Assembly (NCBI RefSeq): GCF_007858435.1 | Contig: NZ_VIGW01000007.1 | Span: 1-64,000, forward strand | Length of the DNA: 64,000 nucleotides | Reading direction: 5' to 3' | Source of the DNA: Tsukamurella asaccharolytica | GTDB lineage: Bacteria > Actinomycetota > Actinomycetes > Mycobacteriales > Mycobacteriaceae | Shown here: positions 60,945-64,000 of the stretch, piece after piece | Numbering within the stretch: position 1 is the stretch's first letter | Layout of the letters: each line of letters opens with the position of its first letter | Program-made: the position numbers and the translations under genes | Notes under the pieces: generated by a model | The model's database searches: none | What the model was told of the DNA's origin: nothing | Seen by the model: only the letters and a program-made list of their open reading frames with translations

Positions 60945-61853
60945 ATGTCCCCCGCTGCAGTCACCACGGAGAACCTGACCAAACGGTACGGCGAGCGCAC
61001 GGTCGTCGATGACGTCAACCTGTGTGTCCCAGCCGGGTGCGTCTACGGATTCCTGGGCCCCAACGGATCCGGCAAGTCCACGACGATGAAGATGCTGCTC
61101 TCCCTCGTCCGCCCCACCGGGGGTGAGGTGCGGATCATGGGGCGCGCGATGACCCGCCGGACGCGCACCGAACTCCTGGGCTCGATCGGATCGCTCATCG
61201 AGTCACCGCCCGGATACGCCCACCTCACCGGTGCCGAGAACATGCGTGTGGTGCAGCGGATGCTCGACCTGGATCGCCCACAGGTCGACTGGGCGATCGA
61301 CGCGGTGCGGCTGCGGGATCACCTGGACAGGAAACTCCGCGAGTACTCCCTCGGCATGAAGCAGCGACTCGGTATCGCGATGGCGCTCGCTCGGCGGCCG
61401 GCGCTCCTCATCCTCGACGAGCCCACCAACGGCCTCGACCCCGCCGGGATCGAGGAGATGAGGATCCTGCTGCGCCGGCTGGCGAACGGCGGAGTGACCG
61501 TACTTGTCTCGTCCCACCTGCTCGGTGAAGTGGACCGGACCGCGGACGCACTCGGAATCCTCTCGGAGGGCCGGCTGATCTTCCAGGGCACCCGCGCCCA
61601 GCTGCTGGCCGCGTCCACTCCGGACGTGGTCATCGCATGCACGGACCCGCGCGCCGCCACGGCAGCGCTGGCAGCTCATGGCGCGCACGCGATCGCGAAC
61701 GGGGAGGTCTCGGTACCCGGCATCGACGATCATGCGACCGCACGCGTCGTCGCCCGATTGGTCGGAGAGGGCATCGGGATCCACGGGGTACGACGGGAGG
61801 AACAGAGCCTTGAGGACGTCTTCCTCCGACTCACCGCCGGGGGTGCGTTGTGA
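60945..61853 (+). CDS. ABC transporter ATP-binding protein (bacitracin/lantibiotic-exporter type)
   Basis: This 302-residue protein has Walker [10 protein letters not shown] (about residues 38-46), signature YSLGMKQRLGIAMAL and Walker B ILDEPTNGLDP, then an extra C-terminal domain of about 80 residues common in BcrA-type ATPases. It overlaps the first permease gene by 4 bases. With the two permeases it forms an ABC-2 exporter or detoxification pump, apparently controlled by the preceding two-component system. Confidence 0.92.
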   Translation: MSPAAVTTENLTKRYGERTVVDDVNLCVPAGCVYGFLGPNGSGKSTTMKMLLSLVRPTGGEVRIMGRAMTRRTRTELLGSIGSLIESPPGYAHLTGAENMRVVQRMLDLDRPQVDWAIDAVRLRDHLDRKLREYSLGMKQRLGIAMALARRPALLILDEPTNGLDPAGIEEMRILLRRLANGGVTVLVSSHLLGEVDRTADALGILSEGRLIFQGTRAQLLAASTPDVVIACTDPRAATAALAAHGAHAIANGEVSVPGIDDHATARVVARLVGEGIGIHGVRREEQSLEDVFLRLTAGGAL

Positions 61854-62599
61854 TCGCCCGGCCCGTCCTGTGCGAGTTCGCGAAGATGCGTCGCCTCAGA
61901 ACCGGCATCATCGCCGGAGTCATGATCGTCGGTGTCCTCGCACTGGCGTTGTTCGCCCTCGCGTCGAGTCCCGACCGCGACACCCGGTCGCCCGCCTCGT
62001 GGGACGCTCTTCTGGCCGGTGCGTCGCTGGGCGTCCCGCTGCTGTGTCCGCTGCTCCTCGCAGTGCTCGCGTCCCGGCAGACCGACATCGAGCACCGCGG
62101 CAACGGATGGCTCCTCGGAGCCGCGTCCGGGATCACCCCCGGGACGATGTGCCGCGCGAAGTTGGTCGCGGTCGGCACCGTCGTCGTGGCCGCGACAGTC
62201 GGAGTCTCCCTCGGGATCCTGGCCTGCGGACGAATGGTCGTGGGCATCGACGCCTGCGCCCCACTCAGGCACTGGGTGGGATTCACCCTCTGCATGGCCG
62301 TCGTCAACCTCGCGGTCCTCGCTGTGCATGTCCTGCTCGCAGCGCGGGTGGAGAACCAGCTCGTCGTCCTCGGGATCGGAGTCCTCGGTTGCGTGGTCGC
62401 CGTCTTCTCCCAGGGCCTTCCGGCTGTCGCCGCGCACATGACTCCCTGGGGCTACTACTCGCTCGCGCGGGCAGCGGGCTACGAGGACGACGTGATCCGG
62501 TCGCTGCCGATCGACTACTCGAGCATCGCAGCACTCGGCCTCGTCACCACCGTCGTGTTCGCCGTCGTCACCACCCGATACGACCGCCGGGAGGCATGA
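61850..62599 (+). CDS. ABC-2-type transporter permease 1
   Basis: This protein of 249 residues has six hydrophobic segments (about 15-38, 52-73, 98-125, 137-165, 170-190 and 222-242). Typical of BcrB/ABC2_membrane_4 family permeases, with a cytoplasmic N-terminus (CEFAKMRRLRTG). A short gap (1 base) separates it from the second permease gene. Confidence 0.85.
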   Translation: MIARPVLCEFAKMRRLRTGIIAGVMIVGVLALALFALASSPDRDTRSPASWDALLAGASLGVPLLCPLLLAVLASRQTDIEHRGNGWLLGAASGITPGTMCRAKLVAVGTVVVAATVGVSLGILACGRMVVGIDACAPLRHWVGFTLCMAVVNLAVLAVHVLLAARVENQLVVLGIGVLGCVVAVFSQGLPAVAAHMTPWGYYSLARAAGYEDDVIRSLPIDYSSIAALGLVTTVVFAVVTTRYDRREA

Positions 62600-62600
62600 G

Positions 62601-63350
62601 ATGAGCACCTTGTACGCGGAATCCGTCAAGCTGCGGCGTTCCCTGGCGTGGCCGATGGTCGTACTGCTCCCGGTTCTCCTGGTACTCGCCGGCGCTGCGC
62701 CCCGGCTCGCCGGAGGGGAGCCGCCGCGAGACGGATGGCACACCGTCTGGCTGCAATCCGTGGGCTTCTACGGCCTCTTCCCGCTCGCGATCGGAATCGG
62801 GATCCTGGCGTCGCTGGTGTGGCGGGTCGAGCATCAGGGCGGCAACTGGAACGCTCTCGTCACCGGTCCTTCGGGGGCTGCACGGATCGTCATCGCCAAG
62901 GGCTCGGTGGTCGCCGGACTGGCCGCGATCATGCAAGTCGTCCTCCTCGCCGCCGTCATCGCCGTGGGTAAAGCCGCATTCGGTCTCCCTGGAATGCTCC
63001 CCGGGGAGTATTTCGTGGTGACCGGTCTCCTGATCGCAGCCACGGTGCCCGTCGCAGCGATCCAGTCCGCCGTGTCGATGCTCTCGCGATCCTTCGCCGC
63101 TCCCATCGCCGTCGCGTTGGTCGGCTCCGGGATCTCCACCGCGGGACTCATGACGGTCGGGAACGTCGCTGTCGTGTCTCCGTACGGAGTGGCGACCAGA
63201 GCCTCTCTACTCGGAACAGGATCGCTCGTCGACTCGGGTCGCCTCACGGCGACCGACGGAACCGTGATCCTCGCGGCAGCGACCGCTCTCACCGTCGCTA
63301 CCCTGGCGCTCACGAGCGCCGTCCTCCATCGCACGGATACCCGTGCCTGA
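62601..63350 (+). CDS. ABC-2-type transporter permease 2
   Basis: This protein of 249 residues has the same six-helix layout as the preceding one, with the N-terminal motif AESVKLRRSLAWPMVVLLPVLLVLAG and a loop EHQGGNWNALVTGPSG typical of this permease family. The two permeases probably form a heterodimer with the ATPase. It is the last gene of the plus-strand unit. The 98 bases to the convergent mutM stop show no strong terminator hairpin. Confidence 0.85.
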   Translation: MSTLYAESVKLRRSLAWPMVVLLPVLLVLAGAAPRLAGGEPPRDGWHTVWLQSVGFYGLFPLAIGIGILASLVWRVEHQGGNWNALVTGPSGAARIVIAKGSVVAGLAAIMQVVLLAAVIAVGKAAFGLPGMLPGEYFVVTGLLIAATVPVAAIQSAVSMLSRSFAAPIAVALVGSGISTAGLMTVGNVAVVSPYGVATRASLLGTGSLVDSGRLTATDGTVILAAATALTVATLALTSAVLHRTDTRA

Positions 63351-63448
63351 ATCGTGCTGGCGACCTCCGAAGTCGGGTGACGGCCCGGCCCACCCAGTCT
63401 CCGCATCTGTCGACGTGGTGAGTACCGCCCACCGCCGAGACCCCGCCC

Positions 63449-64000
63449 TCAGGACCGGAGCGGCGCCTTCTGGCACGTCGGGCAGAAGTGGGAGCTGCGG
63501 TTCATGAACGACTCGCGGCGCATGATGGTGCCGCAGCGGCGGCAGGGTTCACCGTCGCGCCCGTAGGCGTCCAGCGACCGGGAGAAGTAACCCGACTGGC
63601 CGTTGACGTTCACGTACAGGGAGTCGAAGCTGGTGCCGCCCTGGTCGAGGGCCTGCCGCATCACGTCGGTGGCGTCATCGATGAGGCGGCCAAGAGCGGG
63701 CTTGGTCAGGGCGGACGCGCGACGGCGGCCGTGCACGCCGGAGCGCCAGAGGGCCTCGTCGGCGTAGATGTTGCCGATGCCGGAAACCACGGTCTGGTCG
63801 AGCAGCACCCGCTTGACCTCGGTGTCCTTGCGCTTCATCCGCGCGACCACCGCGTCGCGGTCGAACAGCGGATCCAGCGGGTCGCGCGCGATGTGCGCGA
63901 CGGACGCGGGCACGAGCGTGCCGGCGACCTCCTCCAGCGGGTCGACGGCCCAGCCGCCGAAGGTGCGCTGGTCGACGAACCGGAGCACGGCACCGTCGGA
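63449..64000 (-). CDS. mutM: Formamidopyrimidine-DNA glycosylase MutM/Fpg, C-terminal part
   Basis: At least 184 codons are open to the right edge; the N-terminal catalytic proline and glutamate lie outside the window. Present are [41 protein letters not shown] (helix-two-turn-helix) and the zinc finger [25 protein letters not shown] with all four cysteines. It removes oxidised purines such as 8-oxoG. In M. tuberculosis it directly precedes the OsmC-like gene, acyP and smc; here about 6.4 kb are inserted. Confidence 0.95.
   Translation of the reverse strand, partial: SDGAVLRFVDQRTFGGWAVDPLEEVAGTLVPASVAHIARDPLDPLFDRDAVVARMKRKDTEVKRVLLDQTVVSGIGNIYADEALWRSGVHGRRRASALTKPALGRLIDDATDVMRQALDQGGTSFDSLYVNVNGQSGYFSRSLDAYGRDGEPCRRCGTIMRRESFMNRSSHFCPTCQKAPLRS

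Noticed and set aside
1-64000. CRISPR arrays, tRNA or rRNA genes, prophage genes
   Set aside because: No regularly spaced palindromic repeats with unique spacers, no tRNA-like cloverleaf, no rRNA and no phage structural or integrase genes were recognised on either strand.

Overview
The window comes from a high-GC actinobacterium of the order Mycobacteriales. The evidence is an intact mycolic-acid condensation cluster (fadD32, pks13, accD4), two Rv3802c/Culp6-type serine esterases, a DUF732 lipoprotein, an LGFP-repeat surface protein and a DUF3558 lipoprotein. The genus cannot be proven from the sequence; Tsukamurella or a close relative fits. All claims rest on reading the translations and motifs; no database search was run.

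Layout. 1-132: tail of an IS481-type transposase. 157-10288 (minus): FAD-linked oxidase, accD4, pks13 and fadD32, read as one mycolate operon. 10514-16092: F420-type oxidoreductase, a secreted deiminase, two tandem Culp6-like esterases, a DUF732 lipoprotein and the 3' part of an LGFP gene. 16096-25277 (plus): a tetritol (erythritol/L-threitol) catabolic operon with its own ABC importer. Its first gene (dehydrogenase) and the neighbouring LGFP gene have both lost their 5' ends at a single junction near 16093. 25330-31547 (minus): nickel permease plus a complete urease operon (ureABCEFGD). 31641-35050 (minus): universal stress protein and a TctABC-type transporter. 35204-41851 (minus): allophanate hydrolase, a carboxyltransferase-only 'urea/guanidine carboxylase', two DUF1989 proteins and an APC permease, with a divergent TetR/AmtR-like regulator. 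This set matches the guanidine-to-ammonia route.

42653-50246 mixes core and accessory genes: a DUF3558 lipoprotein pair, gnd with a perfect terminator hairpin, a PLD-nuclease/DEAD helicase/DUF3427 protein divergent from a Nudix hydrolase (a defence-island-like pair), and a low-GC stretch with one orphan membrane protein. 50247-64000 carries smc, acyP, an osmC-like gene and mutM. In Mycobacterium tuberculosis these lie close together, but here two modules separate them: a DUF1190/ATP-grasp/DUF350 module, and a block with arr (rifampin ADP-ribosyltransferase), DUF1648-like membrane proteins, a NarL-type two-component system and an ABC-2 transporter.

Functional theme: cell-envelope mycolate synthesis on the left, carbon scavenging (tetritols) and nitrogen scavenging (urea, guanidine) in the middle, and genome maintenance plus stress/drug response on the right. 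The most interesting items are the double truncation at 16.09 kb, the biotin-less carboxyltransferase in the guanidine operon, the 58-bp palindrome that encodes the start of UreF, the PLD-helicase/Nudix pair with a 10-bp dyad between them, and a G-rich/C-rich repeat array at 11.66-11.91 kb.
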